Source: Cordia subcordata
Lineage: Eukaryota; Streptophyta; Magnoliopsida; Boraginales; Cordiaceae
Reading direction: 5' to 3'
Length of the DNA stretch: 64,000 nt
NCBI GenBank assembly: GCA_028554755.1
Contig: JAPTOF010000016.1
Location: forward strand, 13,202,001-13,266,000
Numbering within the stretch: position 1 is the stretch's first letter; each line of letters begins with the position of its first letter. Shown here piece after piece: positions 10,600 through 23,180 of the stretch. A model generated the notes under the pieces. It was not told where the DNA came from. It made no database searches and saw nothing but the letters and a program-made list of their open reading frames with translations. The translations under genes and the position numbers were made by a program.

Positions 10600-12035
10600 G
10601 TGCCCAAGGATTTTAAGCACCACTGGCCCTAACATTACTGCCCGGTTGGGGGCGTAAAATCTAGCACTACTAGGAAGCACCCTAGATATTTTGATAGTTA
10701 CTGTTTGATTAATGAGTTCTTTACTTTCATTTTTCTTAGTACATTTTGTTTTTCATTTCTTTTCTTTTCTTTTCATTTTCATTTCCCTCATGTCTGTTGC
10801 TTTCAGTACATAAAGCCTTGTCATTTCCACTTGCCATATTGAGCTTTTAATGTTGTGTTTGTTGATTTCCTTTGTAGATCTTTTGAGTTGAGTGGAAATT
10901 GGGTACAAAGAAAGTTAATGGACACAATTATCAAAACATGGCATGCGTGGCTTAATGCTACACAAGGTTGTATCTATCCACCCTTCACTTGTCCCCTCTT
11001 ATCTACCCCGTCTCTACCACCCTTACGTGCTTTGTAATGCTTAATTGCTTGTTGTGTGACCTTACTTATTTGCTTGAGGACAAGCAAAATTTAGTTTGGG
11101 GGTAAGGGGGTTTGGTTTTATTGTGTTATGCCTTGACTAGGGTAAATGTGCATTATGTGCTTAAAAATGGTGAAAATTCAAATTTTAATTCATGAAGAGT
11201 TATTTATTTCATAGTTGATCGTTGTGTTGGCTATTGTGGTTGACTTAATTGATTGGTAAATATGAGTTGAATTGTGGGGAATGAATAAAGTGGATTGAAA
11301 ACCAAGTTTTAGAGGGGATGCCATTGAAAGTTGTGGGAAGTAAGGACCTTGAGGAATGGAGCCACCACATAGCTTGGTAGGAAAGAGTGTGGAAAAAGGG
11401 TTGTTGATATGAGTGCTCTTCCTTGATTGGTTCGTTTTGATGTGCCTAAGCCTTTCTTTTTCTTTGTTTTTGTGTAAATGCAATGCAAAGCATGAAAAAC
11501 CCAAAAAAAAAATTGAAAAAGGCAAAAAGGTGCAAAAATAACCAAACAAAAAAACAAAAAAAATGAAAAAGAGAAAAATCCAATGGCACCAAAAATTTTT
11601 GTGAATAAGTGCATAAATGACATAATGTCAACTTAGCACAAGTTATCCCTTATGTAGATATATGAATAAGGCTTCTTATAAGCCATTGTGTTTGTATATT
11701 CTACCTCTTCTAGACTTTGAGGCTTTGTGCATGTTGCGGAGGCCATGTTAGTTGAGAGGGCAAGAAATCTTGACATCCCAAGTGTGTGATTAAAATCCTA
11801 GGCTTATGGTGGTTTGGCTAATCAGGAACTTCCTACGAGGTTCGAGGCCCTTTATTATTAGATGGAGGATCCAAAGAGACTTGAGGGTCTCTCCATAATA
11901 GGAATACCCCCTTCATGCATTTTAAGCTAACCTTGATAGTGAGTCAATCCATTAGGCAACCCTTTGTATCGACTTTAGTGATAAACTTAAAATTAGGCTT
12001 GCTTGGGGACAAGCAAAGAGAAGGTTAGGGGGTGT
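10600..12035 (+). other. Post-pol non-coding region of element 3
   Basis: No gene is visible. T-rich tracts are at 10,725-10,790. A polypurine-like motif (GGACAAGCAAAATTTAG then G runs) is at about 11,077-11,110, and the true polypurine tract before the LTR is at about 12,006-12,035. The A-rich stretch at 11,500-11,580 matches that of element 2 at 6,590-6,670. Confidence 0.6.
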
Positions 12036-13853
12036 TGATGTGTTGGTTTCGTGTGCAATTTTGCATTGTATTTCTATATCTAATTTGAGGTGTTTTGTGT
12101 TCTATTAGGTGTATTAGTGTAGCATTTATATCATACTTGAGCATATTAAGCTTTTGGTATCTATAGTTAAAGTTAAAGCATAAATTCTACACTAAAATGC
12201 ACTTAACTTGTCTTTTAGGTGAGATTTGGAACAATGCTTGGAGTTTAAAATGATGAAGATGTGATGATGAAGCCAAGCCAAAGGTGTTTTGGAATAGAAG
12301 AAAGCAAGAAGATTTCATTTGCAAGCTCTCAAACGAACAATGAAGTAACCAGGCGAAACCGAGCGCAATAGGAGCCAAATTTGGAGCTTGCAACCAACGG
12401 GGATATGGACTAAGTTTGGACATGTTTATGGGGTACAAAAGATCAAGAAAAATGGCTTGGGAGATTCCCAGAAGCGATACGAAGCCATAGAAAAACAACG
12501 CGAGCGAATCCGAGCCAAAACGAAGCCGAGCGGAGCAAAACAAGAAGAGCCGACTGAGTGCCCTTCAAAGAACCAGTGCACCGGCTCACTAGGCCAATAA
12601 AACCAGTGCGCAACCTTTCTTTCGAGGAATTGAGGTCCCTTGGTAACGGTGCACTGGTTAGGTGTTCGGGTAGTCGAGAAAAATTGGCTATATGAGCCCT
12701 CTTTTGGTCATTTTTAAGACAACAAGTCATAATCTTTCACTCTCTTCCATACCCATTACACCAAACCCTAATTTCATCACTCACTCAACTCACCCACACA
12801 ATCCACATCAATTTCATCCATAAACAAGCTTGGATTTAAAGATCAAACAAGGATTTGTAGAGATTAGAGCAAGATTAAAAAGCAAGCAAGGATAATGAGG
12901 GAACTCTACATTCTTCTCTTTATTCTTGTCTATATTATGTTAGATTAGCTCTAGATTAGTGATGATTGCAATTTTTGTAATGGGTTAAGAATCTAAACAC
13001 TTGTTTTGAGATTTTGATGGTTGTACATATATGCTTCGTTCTTACATTCCTATGGCTTGAAATTGAACATGTCAAGGTGTTTGATGAATTGTCTCTATGA
13101 GTTTGCATGTGTAATTTGTGCTTAGATGCTAATAGTAGTGGCCTTACCTTAGCCTTAATCCATGCTAATGGCATGAGCTCTATTTGCAACTATATTTGTG
13201 TTGATTACTTGTGTTTTTCATGCCTTTAATATAGTAGGTAATCACCTATAGCATGAAACATGGCTGAAAGGGTACCACTATTACTTGCTTGACCTAGGGG
13301 ACTTAATCTCTCGTTTGAAACAAAACTGAAAGGTTAGACTCCCTATTAGGACATTAATCAACACCAAAGGGACTTAGAACTAGACCCAAAAGCTATAGCT
13401 AGCTAGGATAAACCTATACTTCTAATTGGGCTCAGTCAGGGATAGGGTTGCACCGATAGCTAGATATGGTAAGTCTAGTAAACTAAGCCCGCCATTAGAG
13501 TAATCAAACCATCAATAGCCTCAAAACAAGGTTAGGAACCCAAATCTATTCTAAAGGAGCAATCACCCCTAAGTTCTCCCAAACCCTTGTAGATCCTCAC
13601 TTCCATAGCTTGTTTATACCACTACTCCCATTAGTTAGGTTTATTTCCCTTAGTTTAGGTTTAAATTAGAGCTCCAATCAATCCAAAAACCCTAAAAAGA
13701 GTAGGTAAGACCATGCGTAGCTAGTGTAGGACACACTTTCACTTGGAGCCACATACATAGATAGCCTCCTCGTGTACACAACCCCGCACTCGCACATGTT
13801 ATACTACTGCGACCCGTGGGCTTGCGGGTAAGACTTGTAAAGTTTTACGATCA
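12036..13853 (+). repeat. 3' LTR of element 3 (second LTR subfamily)
   Basis: It starts TGATGTGTTGGTTTC after the polypurine tract and ends ACGATCA. Its U3 carries CCAGTGCACCGG-type motifs (about 12,573-12,660) instead of the GTCGAC palindromes of most other LTRs here. The middle part resembles the G LTR (42,742-44,365), for example around the shared CATGCTAATGGCATGAGCTC stretch at about 13,163. The twin hairpin motif is not clearly present. Confidence 0.75.
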
Positions 13854-15242
13854 CGACCTTCCTGGTCTTCCAATCGACCGACTTAGGGGGTTCGGCCATT
13901 CTAGAAAAGCTAAAACAAAGCCAAACAAGCCTAAAACATATTTTAAACCAATTTTAACAATCTTTCAGAACACCAAATCAACTCAAAGCACTTTGTAAAC
14001 AATTTTTCAAAGCTTGGGATTATTTCAAAACATAGGTTTATGCTATGTATGCATTCAAATCATTTTTTCATTTTATGAAAGACTGTTCATGAGATTTAAA
14101 TTGTTTGTATCATGAAAACAGAAGTTTGAGTTTATTACTTGCGATGCTAAGGCAATTCACAAAGGAGCAATACATTCGGTACCCCTTAAGACGTCTCTCC
14201 TCCGTCTTATGACTTCTCATCATCTTCTTCTTCAAATTTTCAGCACTTTGAGAGATAATCTCATTTTCTTCTATCTTCCAAGCATTTATCTTTACAATTC
14301 ATATTTGACACTCACAAGATGCTTTTAGTAAAATGATCATATTTATCAATAATGCATATTTGGTAAAAATTTGATCAAAATTTTCATCATCAAAATCAAT
14401 AATTAATATTTAGTCAATAATCTCCCCTTTTTTTATGATGACAAATTATTATTAGAAAGTTTAGAGATCTAAAAATTTTACTCCCCCTCAGTACAAGCAT
14501 TATTTTCAATAAAAGCATGTTGTAGGAAATACTCCCCCTTACAATTTTAACTTATGCACATTTAAACAATAAGCTCAACAATAAGCTCATAAACAAACTC
14601 ATACACTATCATTTACCAAATTTAGTAAGTCAAGCAAACTAGCAATATACTTCTTACTTTTTCTCCCCCTTGAGTATCATCAAAATCAATAATATGGACA
14701 CAAGCAATAGCTAATTAACATAAGCACAATAGTTAATTAATGCAAATAAAAACACATGCAAGCTAAGCTATGATAAATGGATAAATCATAGAGATGAAAG
14801 TAAAACCTATAAAAGCCAATAAGGGCCCCAAATATGCATAATCCATAAAAAAAAACTAATCAGTCTAACTAGAATGGCAAAGGAAAGTCAGCATTTTTAG
14901 AAATCAGTAAAAAATTGTTCAACTGGTGAAATTCATGAAAAAGATCATGGTGGATTCAAGGTGCATGGTCATGATGATTCTTGAATACTCCTTCATGTCT
15001 AAGTGCATGCCTGCTATTTCTGAATCAATGTGCTCTCTTCATTGTGTAAGCTCAATTCATTGATCCGTCAATTGTTGTTTTAATCTCCCCTATCCTAGTA
15101 TTTAAAGCTTGTAATTGCACAAGAATTTGTGCCATAACTGATGGATCTTCTTGTTGACCCATAGAGCTCGAGCCTGTACTTCTCTGTATCTCAACCCGTC
15201 TTTGTTCATCAACATGTCCTTGTGCTCAGGATTCTCTTATTA
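13854..15242 (-). mobile_element. Copia-like (SIRE/Maximus-type) remnant
   Basis: The minus strand at about 14,450-14,422 reads TTTGTCATCATAAAAAAAGG followed by GGAGATTATTGAC. This is the style of polypurine tract plus LTR start typical of SIRE/Maximus Copia elements, and several CTCCCCCT tracts surround it. Upstream on the minus strand, about 15,190-15,065 gives a short open reading (SSMGQQEDPSVMAQILVQLQ and on). It may be the tail of an element ORF but I cannot name it. Both ends are cut: by element 3 at 13,853 and by the junction with element B at about 15,243. Confidence 0.45.
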
Positions 15243-16360
15243 CAATAGAGGATAAAGGCATCATGTTTCTCCTAGAGATAGAATCGGATTGCTGACATCT
15301 AAGACACTTTATACAATACTCTTAGGCATCCCTAAAGAGAGTGGGCCAAAAGAATCTATATTGCAAGACCTTGACGACGGTCTTCTTTCCATTAAAATGA
15401 CCTTTACACCCCTCATTATGACACATACTCAACACACTCTCAAACTCATCCTCGGGCGCACACCAGCAAATCACTTGATCTGCACATATCTTGAAAAGAT
15501 AGAGATCCTTCCAAAAGAAATGTTTAACGTGTGCTAGGAACCTATCTCTCTTTCTCTCTCTTTTCCCACTGAGAGGGAAAACATTTTGTGGCAAGATAAT
15601 TAACAATGTGAGCATACCACGGTATATGATAAAAGATGGCAAATAATTGGTCGTTAGGAAATGAATCACGAAAAAGAGATGGATCACTAGAAGACTCACT
15701 AACAAGATAGGAAAGGTGATCCACTACTAAGTTCTCATCACCTTTTTTGTCTCGAATTTCAACATCAAATTCTTGAAGAAAGAGCAACCACCTAATGCAA
15801 TAGGGTTTAGATTCTTTCTTAGCTAGTAAATACATCAATGTCACATGATTGGTGTAGACAATCACTTTAGACCCTATGATATACGATCTAAACTTGTCAA
15901 GGGAGAAGACAACTGCTAGAAGCTCTTTTTCTGTGGTGGTATAGTTCTTTAAGGCTTCATCAAGAGTCTTACTTGCATAGTACACTACATGGGGCAACTT
16001 ATCTCACCATTGACATAAAACAGCTCCTATTGCATAATTAAATGCGTCACACATTACCTTGAATGGGAGACTATAGTTAGGTGGCTGGATGATCGAGGAT
16101 GTAGACAATAAGGATTTAAGCTTATTAAAAGCTCTAACACACTCAGCATTAAACTCCAACAAGAAATCTTGTGTTAAAAGCCTAGACAAGGAATGTGCTA
16201 TATGGTTAAAATCCTTAATGAACCTAAGATAGAATCCTGCATGCCCTAGAAAAGGTCTAACATCCTTAAAACACTTAAGGACAAGCAAGTTCTCAATCAA
16301 TTCTACCTTAGCTGAGTCAACTTGAATGCCATTAGATGAGACAACATAACCTAAAACCAT
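15243..16360 (-). pseudogene. RT connection, RNase H and integrase start (element B)
   Basis: Three overlapping frames: 16,360-16,004 (GYVVSSNGIQVDSAKVELI then LPFKVMCDAFNYAIGAVL, the start of RNase H), 15,997-15,542 ([37 protein letters not shown] and [16 protein letters not shown], RNase H), and 15,705-15,322 (the integrase zinc-binding end with CHNEGCKGHF). RNase H removes the RNA template during element replication. The RNase H part is in fair condition apart from frameshifts. Confidence 0.75.
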
Positions 16361-17082
16361 CCCCTATTGCACCATGAAGTGGGATTTCTCCCAATTCAAC
16401 ACTAAGCTCTTCTCTACACAACGGTCTAAGACTAAAGAAAGATGACTCAAGCACTCATCAAAACCATTACCAAAGACTGAGAAATCATTCATGAAAATCT
16501 CTAAATGCTTCTCTATCATGTCACTCAAAATGGTCGTCATACATCTCTAAAAAGTCGCTGGGGCATTTCAACGACCGAAGGGTGTCCTCTTATAGGCAAA
16601 AGTGCCATAGAGACAAGTAAAGGTAGTTTTCTCCTGGTCCTCAAGAAATACGGGAATTCGATTATAACCCAAATAGCCATCTAGAAAGCAATAGTAGCTA
16701 TACCCAGCTACTCTATCTAAAATCTAGTCTAGAAAAGGCAATAGGAAATTATCCTTCGTAGTTTTGGAGTTGAGCCTTCTATAGTCAATACAAACTCTCC
16801 AACCCGTGGGAATACGCGTAGGGCTAAGCTCTCATCTCTCATTTTCTACAACCGTGATCCTGGACTTCTTAGGGATGACTAGGATTGGGCTAACCCAGTC
16901 ATTATCGAAGTTCGGATAGATAATGCCTACATCTCAAACCTTAATGATCTCTTTCTTAACTACTTCGCTCATGTATGGGTTTAGCTTCTTTTGCAGCTCC
17001 CTAGAAGGAACGGCAAGGAACAGCTCTATCCTCAAGGTGAATACGGTGCATGCAAACATAAGGGTCAATTTCTCTCAAATCA
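16361..17082 (-). pseudogene. Reverse transcriptase relic of element B
   Basis: No long frame survives, but patches match the RT of element C in order: NPYMSEVVKKEI (about 16,990-16,955), a PIRVPTGWRVCIDYRKL-like block (about 16,830-16,770), and the MNDFSVFG-like active-site area (about 16,505-16,475). Stops are frequent. Confidence 0.6.
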
Positions 17083-17595
17083 TCAATTTTCCACCTTGTT
17101 AGCCTTTCTATGTTTCCTAAGAAACTCTAAGAGATGCTCCTCATGCTCTCTAGAAAGACCAGAAGCTATGATAACCAAAAAGGTCTCACTAGGGCCTAGG
17201 AAAGCATACTTTAAATAGTCAGGAAGGGTTTTGACCTTTAAAGATAGGGTAAGCTCAACCAAGGGGGACTCAATCTCAACATCATCAACGAAGACATCAA
17301 TAGAACCAAGACTACAAGGAATAACCTCAAGTGACTTATCAATCATGGAATCCTTAACTATGAAGGTAGAAGCTACATATTTCCACTCTAAGGTCTTCAA
17401 ATCAAAGCTAGTCAATAAATCTTCAAATTTTCTCAATTCTTCTTTATCGGTCATAGCGCTCTCTACAAAGTCCTTGACACAAGAATCAATCACATCAATT
17501 CTAAAGCACTCTTCTCTATCCTCTTCTCCTCTTACACTGACCTTATTCACTGGCTCGGCAACCTTCATGGTGGACCTCAAAGTCCAAAATTTCAT
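17083..17595 (-). pseudogene. Acidic protease-RT spacer of element B
   Basis: A 170-codon frame, the longest open stretch in B. It begins MKFWTLRSTMKVAEPVNK and runs through an acidic segment (SCVKDFVESAMTDKEELRKF) to LPDYLKYAFLGPSETFLVIIASG and HEEHLLEFLRKHRKA, which lies just before RT. It is part of the pol polyprotein and its role is not established. Confidence 0.65.
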
Positions 17596-17599
17596 CTCT

Positions 17600-18317
17600 A
17601 ATAACCATGACCTATAATGAATAATGGCATCTGTAGTAGCAAGGAAAGGGCGTCTTAATAGAACGGGGGTGGAATGCCTAGAATCGTGACCTCAATCCAT
17701 TCTAATACTATGAAGTCAACAAGGTACACGAACTCACGTACTTGGACTATAACATCCTACATTACACCCCTAGGTCTATGCTCGGACCTATCAGCTAGCT
17801 AAAAAGTAACATGTGTAGGGGACAACTTACCTAGAGCTAGCTGCTGATAGACAAAGTAAGGAATAAGATTCACACTGGACACTAAATCTAGCAAGGCATG
17901 ATTAATCTAAGTCTCACAGATCCTACAAGGAATGATGAAAGCTCTGGGGTCACTCATTTTAGGCGAAAAGCCCGTAGTGCAAATACTACTTACTTTCTTC
18001 ATAAGCCTCACCTTCTTGGAAATGTTCAATGGTATATGTTTCCTTGTACAAAGGTACTTGAAGAACTTAGAATAGAAGGAAATGGAAAGGATCGCATCTA
18101 TCAAAGGAAAATTGACCTTAAGGTCCTTAAAATGCTCTAAGATCTTGAAAAACCTATAATCTTCACTAGGCGTAGGCCTCTTTAAAGCAGATAGGAAGGG
18201 AACTCTAAATGCGACACCTTTAGACACATGAGAATCATCAATAGGCTCATTTCCCCTCCTAATAAGGGCAGAAAGTACTACTCTCTCTATGGTCTTTAAT
18301 GGGCTCAACTTTCTCAA
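17600..18317 (-). pseudogene. gag linker and protease relic of element B
   Basis: A 136-codon frame (18,317-17,907) carries HVSKGVAFRVPFLSALKRPT, FYSKFFKYLC and KMSDPRAFIIPCRICET, the block just before the protease active site. The active-site region follows at about 17,900-17,600 with stops. The order is the same as in element 1 (1-1376). Confidence 0.65.
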
Positions 18318-18329
18318 CAGGGCCCTCTA

Positions 18330-20019
18330 TAAAATCCCCCTCAACAGGGCCCTCTATAAAATCCCCCTCAACAGGGCTACGATGAGGCTCTTTAGACTTA
18401 GAAGGACTACTAAGTGTAGGCATTGCATAGTTAACTCTTACCTATTGTCTATTATTCTACCGCCCCTAAGAGTGGTGACGACCTTAGCCTAGGCGTGAGG
18501 GGGATAAGTGGTGTCGGTAGAGGAATAGGACTAGACTTTAGGGTTCATTTCTGACTAAGAAAGCAATTTCCTGGGGTCTCTAGTGCTCAATTACATGGCA
18601 AACTATCCTAACTAGTATCTTCCCTAGCCCGATAATTCTCTATCTATCGCCTACAACAGGCTAACTCTTGCTACATCAGCTAAAATATCTTCTCAATCCT
18701 ATCATCATTAGTAGGCTAACAACTAAAGGAAGCAAGAAGTACCTATGGTTGAGGAACACTAGAAGCCTAGGTTGATTGACATGGTAAAACCCTGGAGGAT
18801 TAGCAGGATGGGGTCGCTACTGGAGTGGGGCCTGGGGATGTAAACTAGACTCATGCTAACCTTATCTACAAGAAAATTTTAGGTTATCCCTCCAACCCTG
18901 ATTGTACGTGTTCAAGTATGAATTGACTCACGAGAATAACCTTAAGTAACACAAACTTGCTTCTTCATAAATTTGGGAAACTAGGGTGCTAAAGGGCAAG
19001 CTACAGTCTCACAAGACGACTTAGAACACAAAACACACATTTCAACTACCAAAGGAGCAGAGGAAGAACCTACAAAACTAGTCCTATGACCGTGAGAGGA
19101 AAGGGACAAAGAAATGAATTGATCTAACTTATTTGTTAGGGCCTCTACCTTAGCGGGTAAATCTAAAAAAACTCCTACCTCACTAATACCTCTCTTAGTA
19201 CGTCTTCAAATAGACCTATCCATGGAAAAATTTTGAAAAGAATTTTTGGCCATCAACTCTATTTTTCCCATGCCTCGGTCGGTTTCAAAGTATAAAAGCC
19301 ACCACAGGTGCCGACATTAATAATCATCCTATTTTGCTCATTTAAACCTCAAAAAAAGTACTGGAATAGGTTATGACTACCATACCCGTAATGTGGATAC
19401 TATCTAAAAAGGTCTTTGAAAAGATTCTAGATCATGGTAGGAGAAAGTCATAATGGCAGTCCTAAGGTCGGTCGTCTTGGCCATGGGATAGAATTTTTTG
19501 AAAGAAGTTAGATTGAAGCTCGGCCCATGAAGTGATACAACCATTAGGTAAGGAATGCAACTAAGTCTTAGCCTTATCCTTAAGAGAGAAAGGAAATAAT
19601 CTTATTCATATGACCTTTTGGGAGACATTGAGGACATAGAAGGTGGAACTCATCTTTACAAAATCGGTGATATGCTCTAAAGGACTCTTATTGCTTCTCC
19701 CATAAAAGGAAGAAATCATGGCCAACATATTATGCTTGATTTTGAAATTCATCTCCTTCAAACCCAAAATTTGAATAGCCAAATTAGGCTCAAAGGCTTC
19801 GGGGAGAAAGAATTACCTAAGAGTAGGCTCCTCATCATTAGGTGGGTCCGGTCTATAGGGCTCTTGTCTAAAATGATCTTGGACTTGATACCCATGGTGA
19901 TCGCGATGTGGAATGGGATTCATTGGGGAAATGGGAGGATTAGGAGGATGATTAGGATCGACCATCTCCTCAAGAAGATCTCCTAAATTCGTAAAATGTT
20001 TAGTATCAAGCATGCACAA
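18330..20019 (-). pseudogene. gag: gag relic of element B
   Basis: The start is a 68-codon frame (20,019-19,813) with the usual LGDLLEEMVDPNHPPNPP block. Beyond that, only short in-frame patches match the gag of elements 1 and C, with many stops. The knuckle region (about 19,045-19,005) reads CVLCSKSSCETVAC, with Cys in place of the zinc-binding His. A 27-bp segment at about 18,320-18,372 is tandemly duplicated. Confidence 0.65.
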
Positions 20020-20266
20020 ACTATCATAACTCTAACCACTTCAACCCCCAAAACTTCAACAATCTTAAGACTATAGCAAATAAACCACAATATTAGAAAG
20101 TCTACTAAAAATGAAAACAAAAAAACATAGATAAGCAAGTAACAAAGCAAGACAATATAAACAAGAAACAAGGTAAGCAAAAACTAAACGATCTATAAAG
20201 AGAAAGCAAGAAAAACAAATAAAGGAACTACCAAAACACACAAGCAACGAATGCAAACCACCGTAC

Positions 20267-20285
20267 CTCCCCAGCAACGATGCCA
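20267..20285 (-). other. Primer-binding site of element B (tRNA-Asp type)
   Basis: The minus strand reads TGGCATCGTTGCTGGGGAGG, close to the tRNA-Asp(GTC) complement TGGCGCCGTTGCCGGGGATC. Confidence 0.75.
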
Positions 20286-20291
20286 AGAACT

Positions 20292-22167
20292 TGATAGCGT
20301 CTTTCAAATGCAAGTTCTAAAGACCCGCAAGCACACGGATCAATGCAGTGTAGTGTGTGCGAGAACGGGTGTCATACCATAGGGAGGCAATGTTATAGGA
20401 TGGATTCTATGTGCATGTGTCCTAAAGAATGCCTAGCAGAAAAACCTAAACGAACTATTTTTTTATGTTTTTGGATGGTCGAGAGCTCTAATTAAAGAAA
20501 ATAGAACTACACTATGGGAATGGAAAGTATAGAGACAAGCAATCTAGAGAGAACTAACAAATCGAAGGGATTAGGGTGACATTTACTTGCTAATGGTGAT
20601 CCTAGACTCAAATGCTATAGGATTACATAGAATGGCTTAATTACCGATTGCTCTTTAACTAGGTTGCTTAATTTGTGTCCTAATTTCTCCCTAGGACTTG
20701 GTGCGAGTCCGTCCTTAGGCGGTGCCTCCTAGAGCTATGGCCTGGTCCTTATGACCTAGGGCCTTAAAAGTGACCAACTAGCTTCCTAGGTGATCTAGAA
20801 CAAACCTACCCTAGTACCTAAATCGTTGGCCAGATTTAAAGCCAAGACCTAGTGTCGCTAAAGTCGACTAAGTCTACCCGAAAACTTATTGGCTGGATTT
20901 AAAGCCAAAGGAGACTCGATTTATACTAGCCTTAAATTATGTCTCGTCATTCTAGGGTCACTATAGTGGGATTTGGCCTATTAGCGCATTCATACATGTT
21001 CTAGGCCAAGGTGTTCGCGAATAAAAGGACCTACTCAACTACCAAACATTGTTATGCTCAGATTACACCATTAAAAGCACTTTGGAGCTAACATGTATGC
21101 AATGTTGAGGTCATATTCTCTACTAGGCATGCAAACATGCATATAGACATAAATATAAGCATTACCCACTTCACAAGATCCACACATAAACACATAGCCA
21201 TGATTATAAAATGGATTAGAGGTGTTTAATAGCAAATAGACTTCAATTTATGCATATGAAACTCTCATAGGCATATTATCAAACACTTAGACATGTATTG
21301 AACAATGGCCATTAAAACAAAAAAAAAACATAGCATATGTATATATATATATATATATATATTAAGCCATTAAATCCCACAATATAAGAGTATAGAATCT
21401 GCCTATTACACAAGTATTATCACCCTAAATAAATCTACTCAAACATAATATAAAATAGGATAAAACAGAATGAAAGCTCCCCTTCCATCTTAGCAATTCG
21501 TATACAAAATCTTTGAGTAGACTTCAATCCAAATGTTTAAAACCCTCCAAAGGAGCTTGAATCTAGATGAAAAGTGTGTGAGTATGTGTGTTGGAAATGG
21601 GTAATGAAAGGAATTAGGGTTTGGGACATAGGTGTGAAAGAAAATAACTTATTTTTAACTAAAAAGGGGCTTATATAGCCAATTTTCCACGACTACTAGA
21701 ACACTTAATTGGTGCCAAGGGACCTCTATTCCGGTAGTAAAAGCCTACTCTCTATTTTTGGCAGAATAGACTGGGGGTGCACCGGTACTCTGAAGCCAGT
21801 GTTCTGGTAGTGCCTATTTTCTCTCTTTTGGCTTCGTTTTAGCTCCGTTTAGCTTCCGGTTGCTTTGGCTCTTGTCCGAAAGCTTCCCAACATGATTTTC
21901 TTCCACATTTCATCTTCAATTATGCTTTCAATCCTTTCTCAAACCATCTCCCTCTTCGTTGATCTCCAAACAATCCTCAATCTCATCTATAATATCCAAA
22001 CAAGTCATTAGTAGAGTATTTACCTCTTAAACTTAACTATGTACAGTTATATACGCTTAAGCCTATATTTAGCACAAGTACTATACTAATGCATCTATTT
22101 AAGCTCAATACACCTCTAAGATATAGACAAATAACAGTGCAACCATACACAGAAACACAACACATTA
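20292..22167 (-). repeat. 5' LTR of element B
   Basis: On the minus strand it starts TAATGTGTTGTG (the expected TG is mutated to TA) and ends GCTATCA at 20,292 before the primer-binding site. A minus-strand TATA box (CTATATAAGC) is at about 21,669-21,680. A GTGCACCGG motif at about 21,777 replaces the usual GTCGAC palindrome. A (TA)n tract is at 21,340-21,363. The twin hairpins lie at about 20,823-20,845 and 20,888-20,908. Confidence 0.8.
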
Positions 22168-23180
22168 TGTACATTTAGCTACTCATAAGTTTATCTTGAA
22201 TGAATCAAACCAAATCTCCTTAATATCTCTCTAATTTACATGTTATATGACGTCAAGCTTTCTTTTGTCACCTGCTCTTGCCATATCAAAATTTAGGACC
22301 TTGATTGCCCAATAAGCCCTATGCTTAAGTTCTATTGGCAAGTGACAAGCCTTCCCATAAACTAACATATACGAGGACATACCAATAGGACTCTTAAAGG
22401 CGGTACAGTAGGCCCACAAAGCATCAGTAAACCTAATAGACTAATCTTTCCTATTGAGCCTAATCTTTTTCTCTAAGATGGACTTGATCGCTCTATTGAA
22501 CACCTTTACTTGTCTACTAGTTTACAAGTGATAGAGGATAACAACCTTATGGGTGATAAAATATTTTCTCAATAAAGCCTCAAGTGTCCTATGGCGAAAA
22601 TATAAGGCACCATCCCTAGTCAAGACCCTAAGGACTCCAATCTAGAGAAAATGTTCTCTTTAATAAACTTCACTACAGCCCTATGGTTATTAATGCGTGT
22701 GGGAATTGCTTCAACCCTTTTGGACACATAATCAACAGCCACTTAAATGTATTGATACTCAAAGAAAGGTGGAATGGACTTATGACATCAATTCCTCAAG
22801 CATCAAATAGCTCACATGGAAGAATAGGGGACAATGGCATCATATTTCTCCTAAAGATAGACCCAGATTGTTGACATCTAACACACTTCTTACAATATTC
22901 TTGGGCATCACTAAAAAGAGTAGACTAAAAGAATCTACTTTGCAAGACCTTAGCAGTGGTCTTCTTACTGCTAAAATGACCCCTACGACTCTCATCATGA
23001 CACATGCTTAAAACACTATCATACTCATCCTGAGGCAAACAGTGGCGAATCACTTGATTCGTGCATATTTTGAAGAGATAAGGGTCTTCCCTAAAGAAAT
23101 GTCTAACTTGAGCTAGGAACCTATCTCTCTTTCTTTCTTCTCCAAATGGGAGGGAAAATGCCCTATGGCAAGATAGTTAA
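22168..23180 (-). pseudogene. Integrase relic of element D
   Basis: No long frame remains, but the minus strand matches the integrase of elements 2 and C in order: the zinc-binding region (about 23,000), an RDGALYF-like segment near 22,600, and [27 protein letters not shown] at about 22,385-22,295. Similarity fades toward 22,200 and ends at the B LTR. Confidence 0.6.

Larger units (their letters stand above)
9305..13853 (+). mobile_element. Element 3: plus-strand Ty3/gypsy relic lacking RT and integrase
   Basis: It starts in the gag linker (GKLP...; AKAV.TLRSGRV at about 9405), jumps by an internal deletion near 9455 into the protease region, then continues through a protease-downstream spacer and an unassigned 112-codon frame to a post-pol region, a polypurine tract (about 12,006-12,035) and a 3' LTR (12,036-13,853). 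No RT, RNase H or integrase sequence is visible between them. Its 5' part was separated by the insertion of element 2 and is outside the window. It is either a deleted copy or a non-autonomous derivative. Confidence 0.7.
15243..22167 (-). mobile_element. Element B: Athila-type retrotransposon, left end lost
   Basis: The minus-strand order is LTR (22,167-20,292), primer-binding site (20,285-20,267), gag (from 20,019), protease, RT, RNase H and the start of integrase, which breaks off at about 15,243. The integrase core, post-pol region and 3' LTR are missing. It lies within the integrase end of element D (which resumes at 22,168), so it was inserted into D, and a later deletion removed its left part together with the rest of D. 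Confidence 0.75.

Noticed and set aside
20292..22167. This LTR as the 3' LTR of element D
   Set aside because: It directly follows D integrase with no post-pol region or polypurine tract, and it is followed by its own primer-binding site and gag, so it is the 5' LTR of element B.
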